A stretch of 64,000 nt of DNA from Methylophilus sp. 42 (GTDB taxonomy: Bacteria; Pseudomonadota; Gammaproteobacteria; Burkholderiales; Methylophilaceae): positions 1,674,001 to 1,738,000 of the forward strand of contig NZ_KB913031.1 of NCBI RefSeq assembly GCF_000384155.1. Reading direction: 5' to 3'. Below the pieces are notes generated by a model. It searched no databases and was not told the DNA's origin. It worked only from the letters and a program-made list of their open reading frames with translations. Position 1 is the stretch's first letter. Every line of letters starts with the position of its first letter. Position numbers and translations under genes: made by a program. Of the stretch, positions 53,665 to 63,779 are shown in pieces.

Positions 53665-54972
53665 ATGCCCAATCAGTTCAAGCAAGCAGCAAGCATGAGT
53701 ATCGCATTGCTACTGGCTGCCTGCCAAACGCCACAGACGATACGGCCAGCGCAAGTCGTCGATAGCATCGTCGCTGCAGACTCAACGCTGCAAGCCAACC
53801 GTAACAACGATCAAACAAGCAACGCAACGACCTTATCTGAGTATGATGCCGTGCTGTTGGCACTTAAACAGAATCCGGCCTTCAAGTCGCAGCTCAGTGA
53901 TCTGGAACTGTCAAATGCGGATGTACAACAAGCCAACCAGATCGCTAACCCATCACTTTTTTATGCCTTTAGCGCCGCCAACAAACCTTACCGTTACGCA
54001 ATCGAGTTTCCGATTGAAGCCTTGTTGTTGCGCCCCATGCGTCTCAAGCAAGCCCAGGCGCAGGCACAAGCCACGCAGTACCAATTGATGCAATCCGGCT
54101 TTACCCTGATTCGAGATACCCGCGTGGCCTATGCCCAGGCCGTCATTGCAGCAGAAAAACGCGAACGCTTAAAGCAGGGACTGCAACTCAACCAGACCAT
54201 CGCCAGCCTGACCAACACACGTGAACAATTAGGCGATATCAGCGCACAAGAAACCTTGCTGGCGCAAAACGAAGCCCTGCTTGCAGCCAGGGATTTGCAA
54301 CTGGCCGATATGGATGCGCAACTGGCACAGACCCAGCTCATGCATATGCTGGGCTGGATGGATGGACACAAGACATTATCCCTCAGCGAGCAATTGATAC
54401 CAGCTTGCTCGGCCGTCGATATTGCGCAGCTTAAAAGCGTGGCACTGAGTAGCCGCCCTGATATCCTCGCCGCAGAAGCAACGATGGCCGCGGCCAAAGA
54501 AAAACACACCCTGAGCAAATTCAACTGGTTAGGCCCATCAGTCATTGCAGATGCAACCAGCGGCCAAAGCAATGGCCATGTGCTTGCCCCGGCCATCCGC
54601 ATGAATTTGCCGTTATTCAACCAGAACCAGGGCCAAATCCAGCGCGCCGATGCCGAACTGACAAAGGCCCAGCAAGATGCCGAGGCGGTCAAACTCAAAG
54701 CGTCACTGGAAATCAACACAGCGCACCTGAAGTACCAGCGCGATTGCCAGGAGTGGCAGCAACTGCATACGCAACTACAACCTAATGCGCGGCAAACCAT
54801 ACAGTATGCAGAAAGTGCCTACCGCGATGGCGAGATTGCCTATTTAAATGTGCTGGAAAGCAGTAAACGCTTTATCAGCCTGCAATTGCGCGAAACACAA
54901 TTAAAGGCCGACCTGATCAGCAATTGGTCAGACTTGATGCGCAGTACCAGCCATGCCACCACACGCCCCTGA
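53665..54972 (+). CDS. TolC-family outer-membrane efflux lipoprotein
   Basis: 435 residues. Lipobox LLLAAC with Cys20, so it is lipid-anchored in the outer membrane. Two OEP repeats form the trimeric beta-barrel/alpha-tunnel (VLLALKQNPAFKSQLSDLELS; SRPDILAAEATMAAAKEK; AYRDGEIAYLNVLESSKRFI). Outer-membrane channel of the tripartite pump encoded by the next two genes. The next gene starts 23 nt after its stop. Confidence 0.9.
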   Translation: MPNQFKQAASMSIALLLAACQTPQTIRPAQVVDSIVAADSTLQANRNNDQTSNATTLSEYDAVLLALKQNPAFKSQLSDLELSNADVQQANQIANPSLFYAFSAANKPYRYAIEFPIEALLLRPMRLKQAQAQAQATQYQLMQSGFTLIRDTRVAYAQAVIAAEKRERLKQGLQLNQTIASLTNTREQLGDISAQETLLAQNEALLAARDLQLADMDAQLAQTQLMHMLGWMDGHKTLSLSEQLIPACSAVDIAQLKSVALSSRPDILAAEATMAAAKEKHTLSKFNWLGPSVIADATSGQSNGHVLAPAIRMNLPLFNQNQGQIQRADAELTKAQQDAEAVKLKASLEINTAHLKYQRDCQEWQQLHTQLQPNARQTIQYAESAYRDGEIAYLNVLESSKRFISLQLRETQLKADLISNWSDLMRSTSHATTRP

Positions 54973-54995
54973 TTCCCTATAGAAAGTCATTCTTC

Positions 54996-56222
54996 ATGCA
55001 GATTACTCAGCGCTTGCTTCACAGACACTTATTACACAGACATAAGATCCTTCCCCTGCTCATACTGACGGCGTTCCTGGATGCTGGCGCAGTCAGCCCA
55101 GTCATGGCCGCTGACACAGGCAAGCCTCAACAGACCACGATCGCTGAAAGCCAGTTAAACCAGGTCACCCTGTCGGCAGAAGCCATTAAAAAACTGGGGC
55201 TGACGACCACGCAAGCCACCGTGTCACGCCAGACCGGCACACGCAACTACCCGGCACAAGCCAGCTTGGCTCCCGAAGCCCTGGCAGCTTACAGCACCCC
55301 CATGAATGGCTATGTAACTTTTACGCCAGGCAAGCATTTACAGGTCGGCAGCCAAGTGAAAGCCGGGCAAATTTTGTTGACGATCAACCCGGTAGTGACC
55401 CCGGAAATCCGCTTAGGCCTGATGACCAGCCTGGCAGATGCAGAAGGGCAATTGCAGGCTGCAGATAAACAATTGTCGGCACATCTGTTAACCCTGGGTC
55501 GTACCCGGCAACTCTGGCAACAGCATGTCGGCAGCCAGAGGGCTGTAGATGACGCACAGGCGAATGTCGCGATGGCAGAGACCAGCCTGCGCACTGCCAC
55601 ACAAAAGCGCGACCTGTTAAAACAAGCGGTAGAGCAAGGCTCGGCGGGTACCTATCATATTAAGGCGGCCAATGATGGCATCATCAGCAACATTTACTTC
55701 AGCGCCGGCCAGCTGCTGGTTGCCGGTGCCAAACTGGTCGACATTGTGCAACCCGGACGTTTGTTGGTCACCGCCTATGTCCCCTATGCGCAAGCAGGCC
55801 AGTTAAACCTCAATGCAGAGGCGTGGCTGGCGGGTGCTGCCGGGGTCTCTGCTGACTATGCACTGAAACCGGTGGTCAGCCCGCAAGAAGCAGACCCGCT
55901 GACCGGGACCCGCAAGCTGCTATATACGCTGCAATCTCAAGGTGACATTGTGCCCATGCAGCGACTGACCGTGCAGATTCCACAACGTGGACAGGCACAA
56001 ACACGCCTCAGCGTGCCTTGCTCGTCCACCATTGTCGATATGAATGGCAACACCTGGTTATACGTGCAGCAGGATGAAACACACTTTGCCCGCCAACTGG
56101 TGTTTGTCACCCAGTCCGGCAAACAAGGCTGTTCATTGGCTGATCAACGCCTGGTCGGCAAGGCGGTCGTCACGCAGGGCGCACAGGAACTGTTTGCCGT
56201 AGAAACCGGTTATACCCACTAA
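54996..56222 (+). CDS. RND efflux periplasmic adaptor (HlyD/CusB family)
   Basis: 408 residues from ATG 54996; an earlier frame start inside the preceding gene is unlikely. Signal peptide ending PVMAA (~38). Barrel-sandwich lipoyl parts flank a helical hairpin: MNGYVTFTPGKHLQVGSQVKAG and IKAANDGIISNIYFSAGQLL, with ADAEGQLQAADKQLSAHLL between. A beta-barrel follows (GRLLVTAYVPYAQAG). No Met-rich or His-rich metal-binding N-terminus is evident, so the substrate metal, if any, is open. Links pump and outer-membrane channel. Confidence 0.9.
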   Translation: MQITQRLLHRHLLHRHKILPLLILTAFLDAGAVSPVMAADTGKPQQTTIAESQLNQVTLSAEAIKKLGLTTTQATVSRQTGTRNYPAQASLAPEALAAYSTPMNGYVTFTPGKHLQVGSQVKAGQILLTINPVVTPEIRLGLMTSLADAEGQLQAADKQLSAHLLTLGRTRQLWQQHVGSQRAVDDAQANVAMAETSLRTATQKRDLLKQAVEQGSAGTYHIKAANDGIISNIYFSAGQLLVAGAKLVDIVQPGRLLVTAYVPYAQAGQLNLNAEAWLAGAAGVSADYALKPVVSPQEADPLTGTRKLLYTLQSQGDIVPMQRLTVQIPQRGQAQTRLSVPCSSTIVDMNGNTWLYVQQDETHFARQLVFVTQSGKQGCSLADQRLVGKAVVTQGAQELFAVETGYTH

Positions 56223-56239
56223 ATACAACGGGATACACT

Positions 56240-59200
56240 ATGTTAAAAAGATTCACCATGCGCGCCATCCAGGCGCGCTACCTGGTTATTGTGCTAGCTG
56301 TGCTGCTGATGCTGGCAGGCTTTAAAACCATCCCCAATACGCCTATGGATGTGTTTCCAGAATTTGCGCCTGTCAAAGTCGAAATCCAGACCGAGGCACC
56401 GGGGCTTTCCAGTGTTGAGACTGAGCAACTGGTTTCTATCCCGATTGAGCATGCCATGAATGGCATTCCACATATGAAAACCTTGCGCTCAAAATCGGTG
56501 CTCGGCTTATCCTCCGTCGTCATGCTGTTTGAACAAGGTACTTCGCTGGCCGAAGCCAGGCAGGCGGTACAGGAAAGGCTGCTGCTGGCTGCGCAACGCT
56601 TGCCTGCCATCGTCAAACCGCCGGTCATGCTGTCCCCTTTATCCTCCATGTCACGCGTATTGAAAATTGGCTTGAGCAGTACGCAATACAACATCGCCGA
56701 ACTCAGCACCAAAGCCTTATGGACCGTGCGCCCGCGCCTGATGGCCATTCCTGGCGTTGCCAATGTGGCCATTTGGGGCTTGCGTGACCAGGAACTGCAT
56801 GTACGTTTTAATCCGGTCAAACTGGCGCAGCACCAACTCACAGCGACGCAGGTCAGCCAGCGCCTGGCCTCAGCCATCCGTCCGGACAGTGGCGGCTACC
56901 TGGATACTGCACAGCAACGGTTGGCCGTGGCATACGACAGGCCAACGCTAGATAAAGAAGATTACCTGCAAATGACCGTCGGACTGAGCAATGGCATCCC
57001 GGTCAAACTGGGCCAGGTTGCCGACGTGGACTGGGCACATGCATTACCGATTGGCGATGCCGTGATTAACCAGGGCGATGGCTTGCTGCTGATTGTAGAA
57101 AAACACCCTGATGCCAATACACTGAGCGTGACACGGCAAATAGATCAAGCGCTGGCTGAGTTAAAACCCGCACTACATGGCGTCAATATCGATGCCGCCA
57201 TCTTCAGGCCCGCCACGTTTATTGAACAGGCACTGCATCACCTGAACCAGGCATTGGTGCTTGGCATTGGCCTGGTAGCCATCATTTTATTCCTATTCTT
57301 GCGCAAACCAAGGGCCGCCATCATTAGCCTGGTGGCCATCCCCTTATCTTTAGTCACCGCTATGCTGCTGCTGACCTGGCTCAATGTCAGCATCAATACC
57401 ATGGTGCTGGCCGGGCTGGTGATTGCTCTAGGCGAGGTGGTGGATGACTCAATTATCGATCTGGAAAATATCCTGCGGGCCATGGCGCTAAATCAGCAAC
57501 AACTGCAACCCAAGCCCCTGATCAAAGTGATTGCGCAGGCGTCCTATGAAGTCCGTGGCTCGGTGATTTATGCCACACTGATTGTGATGTCAGTCTTTAT
57601 TCCGGTGTTCTTTTTACAGGGCGTCGCTGGTGCATTTTTCAAACCACTGGCCTATGGCTATTTACTGGCTATTTCTGCGTCATTACTGGTCGCACTGATC
57701 GTGACACCGGTGCTGGCCTATTGTTTTTTAAAGCAAATGCCACCACAAACAGAGCACGCATTACGCTTGCCGCACAGGGTGGAGCAGTGGCTGGCCAGTC
57801 GTTTAGCGAAACCCCAAATGGTGCTTGCCAGCACCTGCCTGTTTTTGCTTGGCATGCTGGCTACCCTGCCCTTTTTAGGCACAGAGTTTCTGCCAGCCTT
57901 TAAAGAAACCGACTTCCTGATGCACTTTGTGGCACGCCCCGGCACCTCGATTACCGAGATGAAAACCATGAGTTTACGCGCCAGCCATGAACTGATGCAG
58001 ATTGATGGCGTACGCAACCTGGGGGCGCACATTGGGCGCGCGGAAGTTGCCGATGAAGTGGTTGGCCCTAACTTTGGCGAGCTTTGGGTCAGCATCTCGC
58101 CAACGGTCAACTATGCCGACACCATGCAGAAAATTAACCAGGCGATTGCCGGTTACAGTGGCATTTTTACCGATGTACAGACTTACCTGAAAGAACGCAC
58201 CAAGGAGGTGATGTCGGGCAACAGTGCCAGCATTGTCATTCGGCTGTTTGGTGATGACCTGGATAGCCTGCGTGAAGAGGCTGAGCATATCCGGCAAACC
58301 ATCGCCGATATTAATGGACTGACCGACCTCAAGGTGGAATCCCAAGTCCTGATTCCACGCATTCATGTCCGCCTCAAAACCACCGCCGCAGATCATTATG
58401 GCGTGACTGAAGCAGATATCAAGCAAGCGCTCGCCTTGATGACGCAAGGGCAGGTACAGGGCGAAGTGACGGTTGGCCAGGCTCGCTTTAATGTACGCCT
58501 GATCGGTGATAGCCCGGCACAAGATAGCGTGCAGGCGCTCCGGCAAATAGCCATCCAGAGCCCGGCCGGTGCCGTCATCACCCTGGCCGATGTGGCAGAA
58601 GTCTATGTGCAAGCCACGCCGAATGAGATTAAACGCGAAGGGGCTTCCAGAAAAATTGACATTTCAGCCAACGTCGCAGGCAATGATATCGGTAGCGTGG
58701 CAAAAGCAGTGGAGGCCCGCATCAACCGACTCAAGCTGCCCGAGGGCAATTACGTCAAATTCATGGGGGAATATACCGAGCAAAAAACGGCCAGCCTGAC
58801 ATTGGTGATCTACACCTTGTTGGCCTTGCTAGTGGTCTTTTTGCTGATATGGATGAGCCTGAAATCCATGCGCCTCACCGCGCTATTGTTCGCCGTGTTA
58901 CCGGTCGCAGTCGCTGGCGGCTTGATCGGTATTTGGTTCATTGGCGGCGTCATGTCACTGGGCGCCATGATCGGCCTGGTCGCCGTCATGGGCATTGCCG
59001 CACGCAATGGTATTTTACTGATTTCACGTTATCAGCAACTGCGGCTGACTGACGGCATCACCACGCCGCGTTTATTACTCAACGCAGTGTCAGACCGTTT
59101 CCGTGCCATCAGCATGACCACCCTGGCAACGACCATGGCCTTATTGCCTATCATTTTAAAAGGCCCGGTGTCAGGATATGAAATTGAGCACCCTTTAGCG

Positions 59201-59299
59201 GTGGTGGTATTTTGCGGCTTGCTGGCGGCGATGGTCGTTAACCTGGTGTTACTGCCTGCACTGATTTTGATATTTCACCCGGGAGAACATCTACACTAG
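56240..59299 (+). CDS. RND efflux pump, CzcA/CusA (heavy-metal efflux) type
   Basis: 1019 residues, 12 TM in two halves (first helix ~12-30, then ~330-500 and ~850-1010) with large periplasmic loops between. TM4 carries the proton-relay block [13 protein letters not shown] (~396-410), the equivalent of the CzcA Asp/Asp/Glu site. [21 protein letters not shown] at the N-terminus is also HME-like. Likely exports metal cations or organic compounds; residues for Cu, Zn or Ni specificity are not evident. Third gene of the efflux operon (17 nt after the adaptor). Confidence 0.92.
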   Translation: MLKRFTMRAIQARYLVIVLAVLLMLAGFKTIPNTPMDVFPEFAPVKVEIQTEAPGLSSVETEQLVSIPIEHAMNGIPHMKTLRSKSVLGLSSVVMLFEQGTSLAEARQAVQERLLLAAQRLPAIVKPPVMLSPLSSMSRVLKIGLSSTQYNIAELSTKALWTVRPRLMAIPGVANVAIWGLRDQELHVRFNPVKLAQHQLTATQVSQRLASAIRPDSGGYLDTAQQRLAVAYDRPTLDKEDYLQMTVGLSNGIPVKLGQVADVDWAHALPIGDAVINQGDGLLLIVEKHPDANTLSVTRQIDQALAELKPALHGVNIDAAIFRPATFIEQALHHLNQALVLGIGLVAIILFLFLRKPRAAIISLVAIPLSLVTAMLLLTWLNVSINTMVLAGLVIALGEVVDDSIIDLENILRAMALNQQQLQPKPLIKVIAQASYEVRGSVIYATLIVMSVFIPVFFLQGVAGAFFKPLAYGYLLAISASLLVALIVTPVLAYCFLKQMPPQTEHALRLPHRVEQWLASRLAKPQMVLASTCLFLLGMLATLPFLGTEFLPAFKETDFLMHFVARPGTSITEMKTMSLRASHELMQIDGVRNLGAHIGRAEVADEVVGPNFGELWVSISPTVNYADTMQKINQAIAGYSGIFTDVQTYLKERTKEVMSGNSASIVIRLFGDDLDSLREEAEHIRQTIADINGLTDLKVESQVLIPRIHVRLKTTAADHYGVTEADIKQALALMTQGQVQGEVTVGQARFNVRLIGDSPAQDSVQALRQIAIQSPAGAVITLADVAEVYVQATPNEIKREGASRKIDISANVAGNDIGSVAKAVEARINRLKLPEGNYVKFMGEYTEQKTASLTLVIYTLLALLVVFLLIWMSLKSMRLTALLFAVLPVAVAGGLIGIWFIGGVMSLGAMIGLVAVMGIAARNGILLISRYQQLRLTDGITTPRLLLNAVSDRFRAISMTTLATTMALLPIILKGPVSGYEIEHPLAVVVFCGLLAAMVVNLVLLPALILIFHPGEHLH

Positions 59300-59357
59300 C
59301 TTCAAGCGCACTGTTTTGTGATCAGTCAACACGCATCATGGCACCAAGCACCTGAAT

Positions 59358-59398
59358 AGCCGACAGTAAAATGGCAGCGACTGCCAGGATTGTCGGCT
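59358..59398 (+). terminator. Terminator-like hairpin after the efflux operon
   Basis: Outer 8-bp stem 59358-59365/59391-59398 and inner 5-bp stem 59372-59376/59382-59386. Only a short T-run follows. Located 58 nt past the pump stop. Confidence 0.5.
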
Positions 59399-59620
59399 TT
59401 CAGCGTGTGCCCTGGCAGCCCTAGAAAAAACATGCGTACTGCGTTGACAAAATGGGAGAAACACCCATTGCGAGCCGCGTCCCTGCTCGAAGTTCAAAAA
59501 ACGTACACTTGGCTAAAAACGCATTAAATCATAAACTTATCGTTTCTACCAAGATGCAATCCACCGTGTTATCCACAGTTTTTGTGGAAACGAGAAATCA
59601 TCAAAATGAAAACAAGGCAC
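59399..59620. other. Intergenic stretch with one consensus DnaA box
   Basis: No supported gene in the rest of the 320-bp gap after the efflux operon. TTATCCACA (59569-59577) is a perfect DnaA box, followed by a similar reversed TTTGTGGAAA. No array or AT-rich unwinding element is seen, so it is not an origin. Confidence 0.4.
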
Positions 59621-59652
59621 AAAAAAAGCTGTGTATCACTACACAGCTTTTT
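59621..59652 (-). terminator. Intrinsic terminator of the small secreted protein gene
   Basis: Perfect 13-bp stem (59623-59635/59640-59652), four-base loop, T-run on the minus strand. 15 nt past the stop at 59668. Confidence 0.9.
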
Positions 59653-59667
59653 CAACACAAGACCAAA

Positions 59668-60036
59668 TTAACGGTTATTGAAAAAACCGATATTCATTAC
59701 GCGGTCATTGACAAAAGTCACTTCAGTTTCTTTATAAGTGTTTTTGTCATCATATTTCACCAGGTTTTTGTAGTACCACATTTCAACCTGCACTGGCTTG
59801 GAGTTATCTTGTTGTTTGCCCATGTTGCCTATCATATTATTGGCATTGCTTGGCTTGACTGATTGCTGCTTTTTAAACGGCTGCCCCAGCTTTTCTATGA
59901 CCAGTTTTTTTGATTTGCCGCTAAAGCCGCTGATAAATTCATTTTCATCATAGGTTTTGCCAGCAAAGGCGGCCGTGGCGGCAAACAGTAATGAGGTGGC
60001 GACCATTACCGCTGAAATTCTTGCGTATAACTTCAT
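59668..60036 (-). CDS. Small secreted protein, BamE/SmpA-like pattern, function unknown
   Basis: 122 residues. Signal peptide 1-25 (ends AAFA, then GKTYDE). The mature part has FSGKSKKLVIEKLGQPFKKQ and, near the end, VEMWYYKNLVKYDDK followed by ETEVTFVNDRVMNIGFF. This order (helix with LGxP, then W-Y and a final strand pair) resembles the SmpA/OmlA fold of BamE, but there is no lipobox, so it is not BamE itself. Own terminator and probably own promoter. Periplasmic. Confidence 0.7.
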   Translation of the reverse strand: MKLYARISAVMVATSLLFAATAAFAGKTYDENEFISGFSGKSKKLVIEKLGQPFKKQQSVKPSNANNMIGNMGKQQDNSKPVQVEMWYYKNLVKYDDKNTYKETEVTFVNDRVMNIGFFNNR

Positions 60037-60160
60037 GTTTAATTCCTGTTATCCAAAATCAAAATAGCAAATTATTTTTTGTGTAAGTATAACGCTTTAT
60101 CATCAATATCGGTTGACCGTTATCGTGCGCTGGCGGCATATCACACCATGAGCGCAGGCA

Positions 60161-60925
60161 TTAGAAATCAAGCTTCAAGCCATCATAACCCACTTGCACA
60201 TTGGCTGGCACACGCGCCTGTAAAGCCTGGTACTCCAGCTCGTGCGTCATGTGTATTAATACATTACGCCTGGCCCCTATACGCGCGATCAGTGCCAGCG
60301 ATTGCTCGACACTGACATGGGTCGGATGCGGTTTTTCGCGCAAGCAATCAATGAGCAATATGTCCACGCCCTGCAACAATGCATAAGAGCTTTCAGGAAT
60401 CTCCGACACATCGGTCATATACACCAGATTAGCAATCCGGTAGGCGTAAATGCGAATCTTGCCATGCATGACCGGGATAGGCGTAATCGTTTGTCCGGCT
60501 GCTTCAAACGGCGCGTCGACCACATGTGCGGCTAACACAGGCAAATCCCAATATTGTGGAATAGGATCACGCAAGGTGTAGCCAAATTTTTCCTGTATAT
60601 GTGCGATCGACTCCGGATAGCTATACAGCGGGATCTGGCAGCGGTTGATCTGGCAAAACGCACGCAGGTCATCAATACCATGCAGGTGGTCCGCATGTGT
60701 GTGGGTATATAACACCGCATCCACGCGGTGCATGTTTTCCCGCAACGCTTGTTGGCGTAAATCCGGTGAGGTGTCGATGAGGATAACGCGGCCATCATCC
60801 AGCGTGACCATGCTGGAGCAGCGCGTACGTTTATTGCGGGCATCTGTTGAGGTACACGTCGCACACGTACAGCCGACGGCAGGCGTCCCCGCGCTGGAGC
60901 CTACGCCTAGAATGGTTAATTGCAT
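60161..60925 (-). CDS. MBL-fold metal-dependent hydrolase (PhnP-like)
   Basis: 254 residues. Metallo-beta-lactamase fold with the motif YTHTHADHLHGIDDLR, metal-binding His in IPVMHGK, Asp in MTDVSE, and His in LIHMTHELEY. An N-terminal Cys cluster VGCTCATCTS resembles the zinc site of PhnP and PqqB. PhnP cleaves cyclic ribose phosphates in the C-P lyase path, but no phn genes lie nearby; the true substrate is unknown. Overlaps the end of tatD by 10 nt. Confidence 0.85.
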   Translation of the reverse strand: MQLTILGVGSSAGTPAVGCTCATCTSTDARNKRTRCSSMVTLDDGRVILIDTSPDLRQQALRENMHRVDAVLYTHTHADHLHGIDDLRAFCQINRCQIPLYSYPESIAHIQEKFGYTLRDPIPQYWDLPVLAAHVVDAPFEAAGQTITPIPVMHGKIRIYAYRIANLVYMTDVSEIPESSYALLQGVDILLIDCLREKPHPTHVSVEQSLALIARIGARRNVLIHMTHELEYQALQARVPANVQVGYDGLKLDF

Positions 60926-61701
60926 GGCTGCGCGTGTTTGAATAAGGTGAAAAAATTAACCGTCGTCGTATCAATGACCTGCTGTAATGGCACATCACGC
61001 AAACGGGCGACTTCCTCAGCCACATGGCGCACATACGCCGGCTGGTTGGTTTTGCCACGGAAAGGGATAGGCGCGAGGTAGGGAGAATCGGTCTCGACCA
61101 GTACTCTGTCTAAGGGCACTTTTTGCGCCACCTCTTTGAGGGCCTGCGCATTTTTAAATGTGACAATACCCGAAAACGAGATATAAAAGCCCATGGCGAT
61201 CGCCGCCTGTGCCACTTCCCAGCTTTCGGTAAAACAATGCATGACACCGCCCACCTCTGCTGCGCCCTCTTCCTGCATGATGCGCAAAGTATCTTCGGCA
61301 GCATTGCGGGTATGGATAATCAGCGGTTTACCGGTGGCTTTGGCGGCGCGGATATGGGTACGGAAACGCTCACGTTGCCACTCCAGGTCACCAGTCAGGC
61401 GGAAATAATCCAGGCCGGTTTCGCCAATGGCAACCACACGGTCATGATCAGCCAAGCGGACCAGGCCGTCTACTGTGGGCTCCTGGATATCCTCGTAATC
61501 AGGATGTACGCCGACTGAGGCGTAAATATTGGGATACTGCTCGGCAATCGCCAGCACTTCGGGAAACTTGTCCAGTGTCACTGACACACACAAGGCATGG
61601 CCAACCTGATGACTGCGCATGCTATCAAGCACCTGGTCCATATTCTGGACCAGTTCAGGGAAATTAAGATGGCAATGCGAATCAACTAACATGTTTTTCA
61701 A
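60916..61701 (-). CDS. TatD-family metal-dependent hydrolase/DNase
   Basis: 261 residues. Amidohydrolase-type TIM barrel: MLVDSHCHLNFPEL with the HxH metal site, AIGETGLDYFR with the bridging Glu, PLIIHTRNAAEDTL, GVMHCFTESWEVA, and LVETDSPYLAP. Closest to the YcfH subgroup that follows holB in many proteobacteria, which fits tmk-holB-PilZ-tatD here. Members have 3'-5' exonuclease activity on DNA/RNA in some species. Confidence 0.92.
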   Translation of the reverse strand: MKNMLVDSHCHLNFPELVQNMDQVLDSMRSHQVGHALCVSVTLDKFPEVLAIAEQYPNIYASVGVHPDYEDIQEPTVDGLVRLADHDRVVAIGETGLDYFRLTGDLEWQRERFRTHIRAAKATGKPLIIHTRNAAEDTLRIMQEEGAAEVGGVMHCFTESWEVAQAAIAMGFYISFSGIVTFKNAQALKEVAQKVPLDRVLVETDSPYLAPIPFRGKTNQPAYVRHVAEEVARLRDVPLQQVIDTTTVNFFTLFKHAQPCN

Positions 61702-61733
61702 CCAAGACTAAATTCAGCGCGATTCAATAGGCG

Positions 61734-62096
61734 CTATATCGTATTTGAAGGACGGCTGGATTTAAGCGCAGCGCCAAGAATCGTTTCTATGCGTTTCTTC
61801 GCCTCGGCACCACCATCTTTATCAGTAAACTGGATACCGATGCCCTGCGGCTTGTTATTGGCTGCCTGCGGCGTAATCCAGATCACTTTACCGACGACTT
61901 TGAGCTTATTCGGATCATTGAGCAAAGTCAGCAGCATAAAAACCTCTTCGCCCATTTTAAACGGCTTGCTGGTCGGAATAAACAAACCGCCGCCTTTGAC
62001 AAAAGGCATGTAAGCGGCGAACAAGGCTGCTTTTTCGCGAATCGCCAGCGACAAAACCCCGGGTTTTGCGGCGGCTGGTGGTAGTGTATCTGTCAT
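61734..62096 (-). CDS. pilZ: PilZ-domain protein (type IV pilus)
   Basis: 120 residues. PilZ fold with MPFVKGGGLFIPTSKPFKMGEEVFMLL, a layout of the pilus PilZ type that lacks the RxxxR and D/NxSxxG c-di-GMP residues. Needed for type IV pilus assembly in Pseudomonas and Neisseria. Located between holB and tatD, the standard proteobacterial place (holB-pilZ-tatD), and fits with FimV in the same window. Confidence 0.92.
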   Translation of the reverse strand: MTDTLPPAAAKPGVLSLAIREKAALFAAYMPFVKGGGLFIPTSKPFKMGEEVFMLLTLLNDPNKLKVVGKVIWITPQAANNKPQGIGIQFTDKDGGAEAKKRIETILGAALKSSRPSNTI

Positions 62097-62145
62097 AGCC
62101 CAGGCTCCAGAATGTTTACCTTAATCACCATCAAACAAACTGGCC

Positions 62146-63138
62146 TTAAGCAAACATTTTTTTGTATTGCAATAATAACTGCTCCAGCTGTAACTCCTGA
62201 TTGAGTGGATGCTGTGCTGTCATTTTAAAACGATTTAGCTGTTGTTGAAACGCCAGTAAGCGTGACATATTGACCGCACCCGCCAATGCCTGCAATGGCG
62301 CAGCCTCACTCGGATGATAACGCAAGGGTTGCTGGTGGCTAGAGAGCCAGACATCCAGCAGCCATTTCTGTAACACCTGGATCGCCTGCTCCATGCCCTG
62401 CTTGATCAGCACCGGCACAGCTGCGGCAATATCGATGGTCGCCCCGCCTACCAGGTGCGGGCGCAATTGCTGGTACCAGGCATGCCAGTCAAACTCATCT
62501 TGCTGTATCGTCGTTGGTGCACCACCGCTGTAATGCCAGATCCATTCAGGATTCGGCACAGACTGGGCTTGTAACCACTGCAAGCCCTGCTCGCGGCTGG
62601 GCACCGGCATTTCTACCTGCATACACCGGCTTAAAATAGTAGGCAACAAAGCCTGACGCTGATGCGAGACCAGTAAAAACTGCGTGCGCTGCGGCGGCTC
62701 TTCCAATAGTTTAAGTAAAGCGTTAGAGGCCGCTACATTCATCGCCTCCAGGGGGTGAATCAACACCACACGAATACCATCGACACGATGGGAGGTCAGC
62801 GACAAATAGTCATGCAAGGCGCGAATCTGGTCTATGAGGATTTGCTGCCGTTTGCGGGTCTTTTTCTTGCCACTATCAGCAGCATCGTCATCTTCAGGCG
62901 TGATCTCCCTGAAATCGGGATGTGCGCCTTCGGATAGCCAATGACAGGATTCGCATTCACCACAGGCAAAGCCCTGTTGTGGTCGTAAACACAGCAAAGC
63001 CGCCGCCATCGTCTGCGCAAAATGCAGTTTACCAATACCGGTTTTACCATGCAGCAATAAGGCATGGTGACGCGTCTCCCCCGCTTGCATCCAATGCGAG
63101 AACAGGGAATCTTGCCAGGGATAAAGCTTATTAATCAT
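62146..63138 (-). CDS. holB: DNA polymerase III subunit delta'
   Basis: 330 residues. Clamp-loader subunit. P-loop LHGKTGIGKLHFAQT, four-Cys zinc module (CLRPQQGFACGECESC), the sensor-type block ALLKLLEEPPQRTQFLLVSHQ, and ILSRCMQVEMP with SRC are typical. An internal acidic insert EDDDAADSGKKKTRKRQQ follows the zinc module. ATG overlaps the tmk stop by 4 nt, so it is coupled. Confidence 0.96.
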   Translation of the reverse strand: MINKLYPWQDSLFSHWMQAGETRHHALLLHGKTGIGKLHFAQTMAAALLCLRPQQGFACGECESCHWLSEGAHPDFREITPEDDDAADSGKKKTRKRQQILIDQIRALHDYLSLTSHRVDGIRVVLIHPLEAMNVAASNALLKLLEEPPQRTQFLLVSHQRQALLPTILSRCMQVEMPVPSREQGLQWLQAQSVPNPEWIWHYSGGAPTTIQQDEFDWHAWYQQLRPHLVGGATIDIAAAVPVLIKQGMEQAIQVLQKWLLDVWLSSHQQPLRYHPSEAAPLQALAGAVNMSRLLAFQQQLNRFKMTAQHPLNQELQLEQLLLQYKKMFA

Positions 63139-63740
63139 AAAGATGAAATAATTTCTTCAACTGACTTCTTCACTTCTTCAAGTGAGCGATGCGCATCTAT
63201 GACATGAAAACGCTGCGGAAATTCGGCAGCTCTGGCCAGGTATTGTGCACGCAGTTTGGCAAAAAATTCAGCGCCTTGCGCTTCAAACTTGTCTGGCGTC
63301 CGAGCCCCGGCCAGGCGCTGCAAACTCACCTCAACCGGCACATCAAACAACAGGGTGGCATCGGGCTGCAAATCACCCTGCACCCATTGTTCTAATTGCT
63401 GCATTTTTTGCAAAGGCAAACCGCGTGCACCGCACTGATAGGCATAAGACGCATCAGTGAAACGGTCTGACACGACAATCGCATCGCGCTGTAATGCTGG
63501 CAGAATGACTTGCTGCAAATGCTCGGCACGCGCAGCAAACATCAACAAAGACTCGGTTTCCACATGCATCTCTCTATGCAACAGGATTTCGCGCAATTCT
63601 TCCCCTAATAGGGTACCGCCAGGTTCACGTGTAGAAACCACTTCGCGACCGCGACTGGCCAGCATTTGTAAAATCGTCGGAATATGCGTGCTCTTACCGG
63701 CACCATCCATTCCTTCCAGCGTGATAAACAAGCCCGCCAT
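63135..63740 (-). CDS. tmk: Thymidylate kinase
   Basis: 201 residues. Phosphorylates dTMP to dTDP. P-loop LEGMDGAGKSTHI; TREPGGTLLGEELR with the DR(E/P) dTMP site; VVSDRFTDASYAYQ; LID-type region near RLAGARTPDKFE. Follows mltG, as in E. coli (mltG-tmk-holB). Confidence 0.97.
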   Translation of the reverse strand: MAGLFITLEGMDGAGKSTHIPTILQMLASRGREVVSTREPGGTLLGEELREILLHREMHVETESLLMFAARAEHLQQVILPALQRDAIVVSDRFTDASYAYQCGARGLPLQKMQQLEQWVQGDLQPDATLLFDVPVEVSLQRLAGARTPDKFEAQGAEFFAKLRAQYLARAAEFPQRFHVIDAHRSLEEVKKSVEEIISSL

Positions 63741-63779
63741 TATTCAAGATTCCCCGTATGTATATCTTGGTGCATATTG

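Noticed and set aside
54129-54800. 223-codon frame opposite the TolC-family gene
   Set aside because: Ser/Ala/Cys-rich shadow translation of a real gene.
59300-59620. Replication origin, suggested by the DnaA box
   Set aside because: Only one exact box, no array, no AT-rich unwinding region, no dnaA/dnaN nearby.
59452-59862. 136-codon frame on + after the efflux operon
   Set aside because: Runs through the terminator hairpin and antisense over the better-supported secreted protein; no good ribosome site.
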